Assembly (NCBI RefSeq): GCF_009687865.1
Contig: NZ_BLAE01000010.1
Location: 103,992-167,991, forward strand
DNA length: 64,000 nucleotides
Reading direction: 5' to 3'
DNA from: Acrocarpospora macrocephala
Lineage (GTDB): Bacteria > Actinomycetota > Actinomycetes > Streptosporangiales > Streptosporangiaceae
The stretch's first letter is position 1. The number at the start of each line of letters is the position of its first letter. This document shows, one piece after another, positions 52,942-60,911 of this stretch. A program made the translations under genes and the position numbers. The notes beneath the pieces were generated by a model. It did not search any database. It was given only the letters and a program-made list of their open reading frames with translations, and was not told where the DNA came from.

Positions 52942-53292
52942 ATGATGCCGTGGGTCACTGTTGAGCCTTCGGGTGTGCGGTTCGAGGTGCGCGAGGGCGA
53001 GTCCGTAGCCGAGGCCGCTTGGCGACAGGGCTACGTATGGCCGACGAAGTGCTGGGGCCAGGCGGACTGCATGTCGTGCTTCACGAAGATCGTGGATGGC
53101 GAGCTGTCCGCGGTGCCGGCGGGCACGGAGGAACTGGACGCCATGCGCTTGAAGATGGTGGCCCGGGTGCGAGGCCCGATGGTGCGACTGGCCTGCCGGT
53201 TGACGGTCAAGAAAGACGGCTTGGTGTTGCACAAGCAGGGCGTGCGGGTTCCGGAGGACGTACCCAACTCCAACCAGGCCATAACAGGTTAG
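52942..53292 (+). CDS. [2Fe-2S] ferredoxin
   Basis: 116 residues (ATG at 52942; a second ATG follows directly). Ligands C37, C43, C46 and C85 in C-x5-C-x2-C...C (CWGQADCMSCF) are those of plant/vertebrate-type ferredoxins. A 24-residue tail follows the domain. Placed right after the oxygenase, it is the probable electron donor; no ferredoxin reductase gene lies in the operon. Confidence 0.88.
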   Translation: MMPWVTVEPSGVRFEVREGESVAEAAWRQGYVWPTKCWGQADCMSCFTKIVDGELSAVPAGTEELDAMRLKMVARVRGPMVRLACRLTVKKDGLVLHKQGVRVPEDVPNSNQAITG

Positions 53293-53319
53293 GGCAGGAC
53301 ATCAAACGGCAGGGAGAAT

Positions 53320-54315
53320 ATGAGTGACATAGCGCAGCTGACCAGTTCGCAACTGAGCAGCATGTACGAAGTGATGTGCAAATCCCAGGCATTGGAGTTG
53401 CGGATCCTCAAGGGGATGCGCAGCGGTGAATTCGCCACGATCATCTGGCCCGCGCGTGGCCAGGAAGCGGTCGCCGGAGCACTCAGTCTTGCCTTGCGCC
53501 CTGACGACCGGCTGATCACGACCTACCGCGGACTGCATGATCACGTGGCGAAGGGCGTTCCGCTGGTCGAGATCGCGGGCGAGGTGCTCGGGACATCCGT
53601 CGGCGCGTGCAAAGGCAAGGGCGGGACGATGCACATCGCCGCTCCCGAGCAGGGGCTGATGATGTCGACCGGCATCGTCGGCTCCGGGCTGCCGGTCGGC
53701 GTCGGACTGGCCCTGGCCGCTCGGTTCCAGAAGAGTGATCGCGTCACCGCCGTCACCTTCGGCGACGGAGCGACGAACACGGGGTCCTTCCACGAGGCGG
53801 TGAATCTCGCCGCGACGTGGAAGCTGCCGGTGGTGTTCGTCTGCCAGAACAACCTCTACGCCGAGATGACGCCGGTGGAGGAGACGATGGCGATCCCCCA
53901 CGTGGCGGACCGGGCCAAAGGGGTCGGGATGCCTGGCATCACGGTGGACGGGAACGACCCGGTTTCGACGTACCTGGCCATCCGGGGAGCCGTTGACCGG
54001 GCCAGGGCGGGCGAGGGCCCCACCCTCGTGGAGGCCGTCACCTTCCGATTCGAGGGCCACTACGCCGGCGACCAGATGAAGTACATCCCGGCCGAGCAGC
54101 TGGAAGAGGCCAAGAAGCACGACCCCATGATCACGTTCCGGGAGACGCTGCTCAGCCACCCGGAGATCACGGAGGAACATCTGGCCGCCATCGAGGCCAG
54201 GGCGGCTCAGGAGGTCGACGAGGCGGTCGAGGCCGCCAAGGCGGCACCTCAGCCGGATGCGGCAGAAATCGAGCGGGACGTGTACGCCGAGAGATTGGTG
54301 GCTGGCAATGTCTAA
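53320..54315 (+). CDS. 2-oxoacid (or acetoin) dehydrogenase E1 alpha subunit
   Basis: 331 residues. The thiamine-diphosphate motif begins GDGATN (GDG at 148-150) and ends NNLYAE at about 177. Other E1 alpha marks are ARGQEAVAGALSLAL, TTYRGLHDHVAKG and GKGGTMHIAAPEQG. It should decarboxylate a 2-oxo acid, or cleave an acetoin-like diketone/ketol, and reductively acylate a lipoyl domain. It overlaps the beta gene by 8 bp. Confidence 0.9.
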   Translation: MSDIAQLTSSQLSSMYEVMCKSQALELRILKGMRSGEFATIIWPARGQEAVAGALSLALRPDDRLITTYRGLHDHVAKGVPLVEIAGEVLGTSVGACKGKGGTMHIAAPEQGLMMSTGIVGSGLPVGVGLALAARFQKSDRVTAVTFGDGATNTGSFHEAVNLAATWKLPVVFVCQNNLYAEMTPVEETMAIPHVADRAKGVGMPGITVDGNDPVSTYLAIRGAVDRARAGEGPTLVEAVTFRFEGHYAGDQMKYIPAEQLEEAKKHDPMITFRETLLSHPEITEEHLAAIEARAAQEVDEAVEAAKAAPQPDAAEIERDVYAERLVAGNV

Positions 54316-55300
54316 GAAAGCGACGATCCGCGAGGCCATCAACTCCGCGCTGGACGAGGCGCTGCGCACCAGCGCGCAAGTCTTCCTGCTCGGTGAGGAC
54401 CTGGCCGATCCGGCCGCGGGAGTCAACGCCGTGACGCGCGGCCTGGCCCTGGAGCACGGTCATGACCGTGTCCTCAACACTCCGATCTCCGAGGCCGCGA
54501 TCGTCGGTGCGGCCGTGGGCGCCAGCCTTGAGGGCATGCTGCCAGTAGCGGAGATCATGATCATGGACTTCATCGGGATCGCGATGGATCAGATCGTCAA
54601 CCACGCGGCCAAGTTGAGGTATATGTCGGCGGGTCGTACGACGTCGCCGATCACGGTGCGGGCGGTGGTGCTCGAAGGCTCGGGCGCCGGTGGGACCCAC
54701 TCGCAGTCCCTGGAGGGATGGTTCATGCACATCCCGGGTCTGAAGGTGGTGTACCCCAGCACTCCGGCCGACGCGAAGGGCCTGCTGCTCTCGTCGATCT
54801 TCGACCCGGACCCGGTCCTGTTCATGGAGGCGTCGCGCCTGTACGGGAAGCGCGGTCCGATGCCGACCGAGGATGGATTCCGCATCCCGATCGGCAAGGC
54901 CGACGTCAAACGCCAAGGTCGGGATATCACGATTGTGACGTACGGCCCCGCCACGTGGGAGGCACTGGAGGCTGCCGAGGCACTCAGCGCCGAGGGGATC
55001 GAGGCTGAGGTCGTCGATCTTCGCACCTTGCTTCCGCTGGACCTGGAGACGGTCCTCGCGTCGGTGGCCAAAACGCGACGCGCGGTCGTCGCGCACCATG
55101 CGGTCACATTTGGCGGCCCAGGCGCGGAGGTGGCGTCGCAGATCACGGAGGCCCTGTTCAACGAGCTCGTTGAGCCGGTGGTGCGGGTCGGCGCCAAGTT
55201 CAGTCCGATCCCGGCGCGCGCGTCAGAGGCCGCGGTAACGCTGGGGACCGGAGACATCGTGGCCGCGGTCAAGAAGGTGGCGGGAGCGGTACGTGTCTGA
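54308..55300 (+). CDS. 2-oxoacid (or acetoin) dehydrogenase E1 beta subunit
   Basis: 330 residues from the ATG at 54308. It contains VFLLGEDLADPAAGVNAVTR, TPISEAAIVGAAVGASLEGM, EIMIMDFIGIAMDQIVNHAA and EVVDLRTLLPLDLETV, all standard for E1 beta. It pairs with the alpha subunit into a heterotetramer. The following lipoyl-protein gene starts 8 bp before its end, so the three proteins are made together. Confidence 0.9.
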   Translation: MSKKATIREAINSALDEALRTSAQVFLLGEDLADPAAGVNAVTRGLALEHGHDRVLNTPISEAAIVGAAVGASLEGMLPVAEIMIMDFIGIAMDQIVNHAAKLRYMSAGRTTSPITVRAVVLEGSGAGGTHSQSLEGWFMHIPGLKVVYPSTPADAKGLLLSSIFDPDPVLFMEASRLYGKRGPMPTEDGFRIPIGKADVKRQGRDITIVTYGPATWEALEAAEALSAEGIEAEVVDLRTLLPLDLETVLASVAKTRRAVVAHHAVTFGGPGAEVASQITEALFNELVEPVVRVGAKFSPIPARASEAAVTLGTGDIVAAVKKVAGAVRV

Positions 55301-55541
55301 GCGGATTCCCGTGAGCATCCCGAAGGTGTCGATGGCGATGACCGAGGCCATGTTCATCGAGTGGCTGGTCGAGGACGGGGTCATTGTCACCGCGGGCGAC
55401 CACATCTACTCGGTGGAGACCGAGAAGGTGGAGGTGGAGGTGGAGGCCGCGGTGAGCGGTGTCCTTCGCCATGGGATCGCCCAGCCCGAAGAGGTGTATC
55501 CGGTGGGTACCGAGATCGGATTTATCGATAGCCAGGCCTGA
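55293..55541 (+). CDS. stand-alone lipoyl-domain protein
   Basis: 82 residues making up just one biotinyl/lipoyl domain: MAMTEAMFIEWLVEDG, then VETEKVEVEVEA with the modified lysine at K45, then SGVLRHGIAQPEEVYPVGTEIG. A normal E2 continues into a subunit-binding domain and an acyltransferase core; here the stop follows the domain directly. The carrier would swing the acyl group from E1 to an acceptor encoded elsewhere or of a different kind. GTG start inside the E1 beta end. Confidence 0.85.
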   Translation: MSERIPVSIPKVSMAMTEAMFIEWLVEDGVIVTAGDHIYSVETEKVEVEVEAAVSGVLRHGIAQPEEVYPVGTEIGFIDSQA

Positions 55542-55697
55542 CCGGTCGCTGGGGCGGGGCGAGGCCTCGCATCTGTCGCACCCCCTACGAGGTGCGGCTG
55601 GTCAGGCAGTCTGCGGCGGGGTACGCGCTTGAGGCGCGTGCTCCGCCCACGCGCGCGTTGGACGTTGTCATGCGAGGCAGGTTGATTCCGGGCAACG

Positions 55698-55719
55698 ATT
55701 CGATACATTTGCAAGTGCC
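55698..55719 (+). promoter_or_regulatory. operator-like site before the second binding-protein gene
   Basis: ATTCGATACATTTGCAAG repeats the motif found at 45275 (ACTTCTATACATTTGGAAG), 13 bases before the start codon of the next gene and over its ribosome-site approach. The CGATTCGATA half also matches the palindrome at 58191-58216. The 55542-55731 gap holds nothing else but a weak hairpin near 55577-55596. Confidence 0.6.
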
Positions 55720-55731
55720 GAAGGAGAGGGC

Positions 55732-57297
55732 ATGAAGGCAAGTCGGCGAGCGCTCCCGCGAGCCGTGGTCGCGTTGGCGATGGCCGCGGTTATAGCGGGG
55801 TGCGGCGGAGTTTCGAACAAGAACGGTGCGGAAAGCGTCGGAGACGGATCCCCCAAAAGCGGGGGTGAGGTTACCGGCGTGGTGCTGAGCAATCCGATCC
55901 CGGACTCCGCAAGATGCGGCACGCCGACCGCGTGGATCTACTGCGAGCCGATCTACGGCTCGTTGATGCGTTACGTGGCGAAGGACGACAAGTTCGAGCC
56001 GGCGATGGCCGAGTCACTCGAATCGTCGCCGGACGGCAAGGTGTGGACCCTCAAGCTGCGGAGCGGCATCACGTTCACCGACGGCACTCCCTACGACGCG
56101 GACGCTGTCTCGTTCAACTGGGAGCGGGCGAAGAACCCCGCCCTGCTTTCGCCGGCCCTGTATTGGCTGGCGCAGATGACGTGGCAGGTAGTCGACCCCC
56201 TGACGATCGAAGTCACGCTGAAAGGACCGAACTACAACTTCCCCTGGGCGCTGCAGTACGAGCTCGGCATGATTGGTTCTCCCAAGGCGATCCAGGAGAA
56301 GGGCGACGCGTTCGGGAAAGAGCCGGTCGGCGCGGGTCCGTTCATCCTCGAGCAGTTCGTGGAGAACTCATATTTGCGCTACACCCGGAATCCTGACTAC
56401 ATCGAGAAAGGGCTGCCTTATATCGACAAGCTCACGCTCAAGCTGATCCCGGGTGACGACGTGCGTATCAACGCCTTCCGCGCCGGAGAAGTCAATGTGC
56501 ACCGAACCTACATCAAACGGGACGCGAAGGCGCTTGAGGACGCGGGCAACAACGTGCACCGGATGGTGGTCTGGGGTGGCACGGCCTTGGGCTTCAACGT
56601 GAAGGACCCGGATCTGAAGGACAAGGACCTTCGCGCCGCGCTGATGCACGCCTTCGACAACGCGCAGCTCACCGCTGCCATCTATCCGGGTGATGTGGCG
56701 CCCGACTCCTGGTACGCACCCGACAGCCCGTACCGGGAGGATAACGTCAAGTATCCGGCGTTCGACCTTGCCGAGGCTCAGCGGTTGTTCGACGGGTACC
56801 TCGCGAAGACGGGGAAGACGAGTCTCACACTCGAGCTCATCGGCTTCGGGACAGCGCCTGTGGCGAAGCAGGCGATCGAAGTGATCGGGGCGCAGTTCAA
56901 CAAGATCAATGGGCTCACGGTGAACGTGCGGCCGCTTGACAACCTGGTGTTGACGCAACGCTGGCGGGAGTCTGACTTCCAGCTGTCGTACGTCTCGTCG
57001 GCCAACAGCCAGACGCCCGAGAGTATGTTCCGCGCGTTCAGCACCAACGGGGACCTGAACTACTACGGCTATTCCAACCCCACGCTGGATGAGGCGCTCG
57101 AGACCACGCGGCGAACGACGAATGCGGACGAGCTGGCGGCGGCATGGAAAGCGGTGGGCGCCGAACTGTCCAAGGCAGACGCTCCGGTCCGGCTGTTCGC
57201 CTACGAGCATGACATGGTGATCGGGGCTCCGACCGTGCACGGAATCAACCCGGTAAACGTCGGGGCCGCGACGTGGGAGCGGGTCTGGGTCGACTGA
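55732..57297 (+). CDS. family-5 ABC substrate-binding lipoprotein, paralogue
   Basis: 521 residues, AAGGAG before the ATG, lipobox IAGC (C24). Close relative of the protein at 45435: for instance KVWTLKLRSGITFTDGTPYD against KVWTLKLRSGTKFTDGTPYD. No permease or ATPase follows, so it probably feeds the transporter encoded at 47-51 kb with a second, related ligand. Confidence 0.92.
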   Translation: MKASRRALPRAVVALAMAAVIAGCGGVSNKNGAESVGDGSPKSGGEVTGVVLSNPIPDSARCGTPTAWIYCEPIYGSLMRYVAKDDKFEPAMAESLESSPDGKVWTLKLRSGITFTDGTPYDADAVSFNWERAKNPALLSPALYWLAQMTWQVVDPLTIEVTLKGPNYNFPWALQYELGMIGSPKAIQEKGDAFGKEPVGAGPFILEQFVENSYLRYTRNPDYIEKGLPYIDKLTLKLIPGDDVRINAFRAGEVNVHRTYIKRDAKALEDAGNNVHRMVVWGGTALGFNVKDPDLKDKDLRAALMHAFDNAQLTAAIYPGDVAPDSWYAPDSPYREDNVKYPAFDLAEAQRLFDGYLAKTGKTSLTLELIGFGTAPVAKQAIEVIGAQFNKINGLTVNVRPLDNLVLTQRWRESDFQLSYVSSANSQTPESMFRAFSTNGDLNYYGYSNPTLDEALETTRRTTNADELAAAWKAVGAELSKADAPVRLFAYEHDMVIGAPTVHGINPVNVGAATWERVWVD

Positions 57298-57334
57298 ATC
57301 GGCCGACCTGGGTGGTACCCGGTGGGTGCCGCAT

Positions 57335-57359
57335 TCTATGATATCAAAAATATCGAAAG
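57335..57359 (+). promoter_or_regulatory. AT-rich inverted repeat before the SDR gene
   Basis: GATAT (57340-57344) and ATATC (57350-57354) flank CAAAA, just before the AAGGAG ribosome site. It is AT-rich like the other island operators but only loosely similar in sequence. Confidence 0.4.
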
Positions 57360-57370
57360 AAGGAGTTCCC

Positions 57371-58132
57371 ATGGGGCGTCTGGATGGCAAGGTCGCGCTG
57401 ATCACCGGCACCGGTGGTGGGCAGGGCAGGGCGGCGGCCGAGATCTTTGCCCGTGAGGGTGCGATGGTGATCGGCTGCGATCTGAAGGTCGAGGGAAACC
57501 GGGAGACAAAGGAACTGGTCGAGGCGGCCGGCGGCACCATGCTCGCGGCCGCGCCGGTGGACCTGGGCGATCCCAGGAGCGCCGAGGAGTTCGTCGAAGC
57601 GGCCGCGGCCGAGTGGGGCGGGCTCGATATCGTTTACAACAACGCGTCGGCGCAGAAGTTCAGTCCGTTCGCGGAGATCTCGCTGGACGAGTGGGCGTTC
57701 ACGATGCGCAACGACCTGAATCTCGTCTTCTACGTGACCCGGGCGGCCTGGCCCCACCTCGTGGCTCGCGGGGGCGGCTCGATCATCAATACCGCGTCCG
57801 GCGCCGGTTTAGGTGCTTCCAAGACGACCCCCACGGTGGCGCATGCCACCGCGAAGGCCGGTGTCATGGGATTCACGCGTGCCCTGGCCGCTGAGGGCGC
57901 TCCGCTGGGGATCCGCGTCAACAGCATTGCTCCCGGTCTCATCGAGACACCCGTCTTGAAAGAGCACCTGACTCCCGAACTGGTCGCGACGCTCTCCGCC
58001 TCGATCCCGCTGGGACGGATCGGCAAGCCGGAGGACATCGCCAATTTCGCGCTATACCTCGCCTCGGACGAGTCCACCTTCGTGACCGCCACCACCTTCG
58101 TAATCGACGGTGGCACTACGACGATCCATTGA
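57371..58132 (+). CDS. SDR family oxidoreductase with His at the catalytic Tyr position
   Basis: 253 residues with nucleotide motif TGTGGGQG (13-20) and NNAS at 90-93. The active-site serine is S143 (NTASGAG). The YxxxK position reads H158-A-T-A-K162, so Tyr is replaced by His. In 2,4-dienoyl-CoA reductases of the SDR fold a similar HAxxAK is seen, so a CoA-thioester enone reductase role is one reading and a changed mechanism another. It is separated from the binding-protein gene by the AT-rich site. Confidence 0.85.
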   Translation: MGRLDGKVALITGTGGGQGRAAAEIFAREGAMVIGCDLKVEGNRETKELVEAAGGTMLAAAPVDLGDPRSAEEFVEAAAAEWGGLDIVYNNASAQKFSPFAEISLDEWAFTMRNDLNLVFYVTRAAWPHLVARGGGSIINTASGAGLGASKTTPTVAHATAKAGVMGFTRALAAEGAPLGIRVNSIAPGLIETPVLKEHLTPELVATLSASIPLGRIGKPEDIANFALYLASDESTFVTATTFVIDGGTTTIH

Positions 58133-58135
58133 ACG

Positions 58136-58186
58136 GGGGACGAAGTAGTCGAACACTTCCCGGCGAAGGTCGTAGTGGTAGAAGCG
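58136..58186 (-). pseudogene. fragment of a second ArsR-type regulator
   Basis: The minus strand encodes RFYHYDLRREVFDYFVP, almost the same as RFYHYDLRTDVFDYFVP in the ArsR protein at 63018. Only this C-terminal piece remains; the helix-turn-helix is absent. It lies between two convergent genes and beside a perfect palindrome, suggesting a deleted or rearranged regulator copy. Confidence 0.7.
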
Positions 58187-58190
58187 GTCT

Positions 58191-58216
58191 GTCGATTCGA
58201 TAGTTATCGAATCGAC
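58191..58216. promoter_or_regulatory. perfect 12-2-12 palindrome
   Basis: GTCGATTCGATA (58191-58202) and TATCGAATCGAC (58205-58216) are exact inverted repeats around GT, the geometry of ArsR/SmtB operators. It lies between convergent genes, so it may instead or also act as a bidirectional terminator. Confidence 0.6.
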
Positions 58217-58217
58217 C

Positions 58218-59468
58218 CTAGGACTTGTGGCCGCCGATCTCGTAGACGCTCGTGTCCCGGCTTGTGAGGCGAAGGAGCGCCCCGGCAAGGACGAGTGCTG
58301 CGGTCATCACCAGACTGAGCGGAAGAGCCGTCTTGACCCCGATGGCCCCCACGAGCGGGGCGACAAGGCCCCCCGTTCCCGACTGCAGGCAGCCGAGAAC
58401 GGCCGCCGCGAGTCCGGCTTTCACGCCATGGCGATGGAGCGCGAGCGCGGGCGTATTGGGAAGCACCATCCCGATGGTGAACAGCACGACTCCCATCGGA
58501 ATCGCCGCACCGGCTGGCCCGCCGATTTCACCCAGGGCCAGTACCACCGCGCTGAGCGCGGCCAGCAGGCCGACGAGATTGGCGGCCATCATGACCCTGA
58601 TCAGGGGGAACCGGGAGATCAGGAGCGGGTTCAACTGCGCCCCGGCCAGAAAGAGTATCGCGTTGATCCCGAAGACCAGGCCGAACTCCTGCTCCGAGAG
58701 ACCGAAGCCGTCCTGGAATACGAACGAGGACGCCCCGATGTAACTGAACACCGCGGCAGCGGTGAGGCCACCGATCATCGCCAATGAGATGAAGGTACGG
58801 TCTCGCAGAATCTCAAGATACGACGACGCCACCGCGCGGGGACGCGACGACCGGCGACGCTCCCGGGGAAGCGACTCGTCAAGAAACATGAACGCGCCCA
58901 AGGCGAGCACGAGACCGATCACCAGCAACGTGGCGAAGATCCCGCGCCAGTCTGTGAAGCGAAGTAATTGGCTGCCGAGACTCGGCGCGAGGATGGGAGC
59001 CATCGCGACCACGAGCATGTTGCGCGAGATTATCCGCGCCATCGCGGTGCCCTGGAACCGGTCCCTGATGGTAGCCATGATCACCACCGATACCGCGGCC
59101 GCGCTGAGCCCTTGGAGGAGCCGCAACGCCGCGAGCACCTCGATGTTCGGCGCCACCGCGCAGAGGAGCGAGGCGCTCGCATGGGCGAGCAGACCGAACA
59201 GCAGCGGTGGCCTGCGGCCCACCGCATCTGAGAGCGGGCCGACGATCAACTGGCCGAGTCCCATCCCGAGAAGCATCCCGGTGAACGTGAGCTGCGTCAT
59301 CGAGTCGGTCGCCTGCAGATCGTCACGGACCTGCGGCAACGCCGGGAGGTAGAGATCGACGCTCAGCGGCGGCAGGGCGGTCAGGCAGCCGAGAAGCAGT
59401 ACGAGTCGGACGTACTGCCATCCTGTCGCCGCTGAGGATTCGGAACGTATTTCGGGTTCGGCGGACAT
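58218..59468 (-). CDS. Bcr/CflA-type MFS exporter
   Basis: 416 residues, 12 helices, with the Bcr/CflA start (VRLVLLLGCLTALPPLSVDLYLPALPQV) and the A-loop GPLSDAVGRRPPLL. Proton-driven exporters of this family expel hydrophobic compounds. It is the last gene of a minus-strand series ligase - MFS - MFS. Confidence 0.9.
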   Translation of the reverse strand: MSAEPEIRSESSAATGWQYVRLVLLLGCLTALPPLSVDLYLPALPQVRDDLQATDSMTQLTFTGMLLGMGLGQLIVGPLSDAVGRRPPLLFGLLAHASASLLCAVAPNIEVLAALRLLQGLSAAAVSVVIMATIRDRFQGTAMARIISRNMLVVAMAPILAPSLGSQLLRFTDWRGIFATLLVIGLVLALGAFMFLDESLPRERRRSSRPRAVASSYLEILRDRTFISLAMIGGLTAAAVFSYIGASSFVFQDGFGLSEQEFGLVFGINAILFLAGAQLNPLLISRFPLIRVMMAANLVGLLAALSAVVLALGEIGGPAGAAIPMGVVLFTIGMVLPNTPALALHRHGVKAGLAAAVLGCLQSGTGGLVAPLVGAIGVKTALPLSLVMTAALVLAGALLRLTSRDTSVYEIGGHKS

Positions 59469-59496
59469 GGTTCCTCAGAAAGGTAGTTACGAAGAT

Positions 59497-60792
59497 TCAC
59501 TCGCCCGAGTAGCCGGGCGCCTCGCGAGGACCGGTCGCCGCCACGAAGGCGGCGAAGACCGCCGCGACGCCGGCCGAGCACGCGACCGCGGCCGGTGCGC
59601 CGATCAAGCTCCCCGTCGCGCCGAGCACCAGCGCTCCGATGGGGACGAGGCCTCCCCACGCCACGATGTACAGGCTCGTGATGCGACCCCGCGCATGTTC
59701 CGGCGCGACGTAGTGCAACGTCGTCTGGAGCGAGGTCATGACCGAGAAGTTGCAGCCCGCGACCAGCGCGGAAAGCCCCAGGGACAGGGGCAAGTAGGGT
59801 GACGCCGCGAACGCCATCAGGGCGAGCGCCATGAGAAGCATGCGCAGGGCGATCGCTCGAAGGCTGAGGAGCGTGCGGCGTGAGCTCGTTGTGAGCGCGC
59901 CGACCGCGGCCCCCACTCCGGTCAGCACAAGGAGAAGGGTGAATGTGGTGTCGTCCCCGCCGAGGATCGTGTACGCGAACACGGGAAGCTGGGAGACGTA
60001 CGCCGAGGCGAAGAGCGCGCAGACGGAGGTCACGAGCAGGGCGAGCAGGGCCGGTGGCCGCTCCCGGGCTATGCGGATGCCCTCCGCGATCCGCCGCAGC
60101 GCCGACGCCTCATCGCGCGCCAGCTTGATCGGCCGAATCCTCGCCCGTGAGACGATCGCCGAACTCAACAGGCTGGTGGCGGCGAACACCCCGAACGAAG
60201 GGCGGGCGCCCCATGCGACAAGGAGTGGAGTGGCGAGCGCCGGACCGGCGATCCTGGAGAGGTTCAGCCCCACGGACTGGAGCGCGACGGAACTCGCGAC
60301 GTCGGCCGGCGGGACAGAATTGACCATCACCGCCGAACTCGCCGGCGCGTTGAGGGCCTGCAGGGTGCCGAGACCGAACGCGAACGCGAAAACCACCGCG
60401 ACGCCTACCCGGTCCCCCAGCATGCTGAGCACGAACACGAGCGCCAGTGAGAGCAAGCCGATGAGGGCCTGGGCCATGACCACGATGCGCTTACGCTCGA
60501 ACCGGTCGACGAGCGTTCCGGCGTACGGCGCGAAGAACAGCAGCGGGCAAAGATTGAAGAAGTAGAGCAGCCCCAACATGAACTCGTCGTTGCCCGAGAG
60601 CCTCGATACGAGCCACTGCATCGACACATTGGAGACCCAGAAGCCTCCTTGGGTTAACAGGAAGGTCGACCACAGCAGGAAGTAGGACTGGTGACGGAGG
60701 CTGCTCAGCGCACCCGTCTGTGGCAGCTTGGCGAGAACCCGCGCCAAGAGCCCGGGCGTGGGTTCCGGCGCGGACCCGGCCTCGGCGACCAT
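59497..60792 (-). CDS. MFS transporter (MFS_3/EntS type)
   Basis: 431 residues, 12 helices; the LVSRLSGNDEFMLGLLYFFN start and GTLVDRFERKRIVVM loop place it with MFS_3 exporters. 28 bases before the Bcr-type gene and 119 after the ligase stop. Together with the DHA2 protein the island has three exporters, which fits a toxic substrate or intermediate. Confidence 0.88.
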   Translation of the reverse strand: MVAEAGSAPEPTPGLLARVLAKLPQTGALSSLRHQSYFLLWSTFLLTQGGFWVSNVSMQWLVSRLSGNDEFMLGLLYFFNLCPLLFFAPYAGTLVDRFERKRIVVMAQALIGLLSLALVFVLSMLGDRVGVAVVFAFAFGLGTLQALNAPASSAVMVNSVPPADVASSVALQSVGLNLSRIAGPALATPLLVAWGARPSFGVFAATSLLSSAIVSRARIRPIKLARDEASALRRIAEGIRIARERPPALLALLVTSVCALFASAYVSQLPVFAYTILGGDDTTFTLLLVLTGVGAAVGALTTSSRRTLLSLRAIALRMLLMALALMAFAASPYLPLSLGLSALVAGCNFSVMTSLQTTLHYVAPEHARGRITSLYIVAWGGLVPIGALVLGATGSLIGAPAAVACSAGVAAVFAAFVAATGPREAPGYSGE

Positions 60793-60911
60793 CAGCTCGG
60801 CCCGCTCCGCGTCAGCCTGGTCCTACTGACGGGAAACCTGCTCAGCAGACTGCCACCCCACTGTCGTGCCTGGTCAGGACCGTAGTGGCAGTCCATTTAG
60901 CAACCTTTCCA

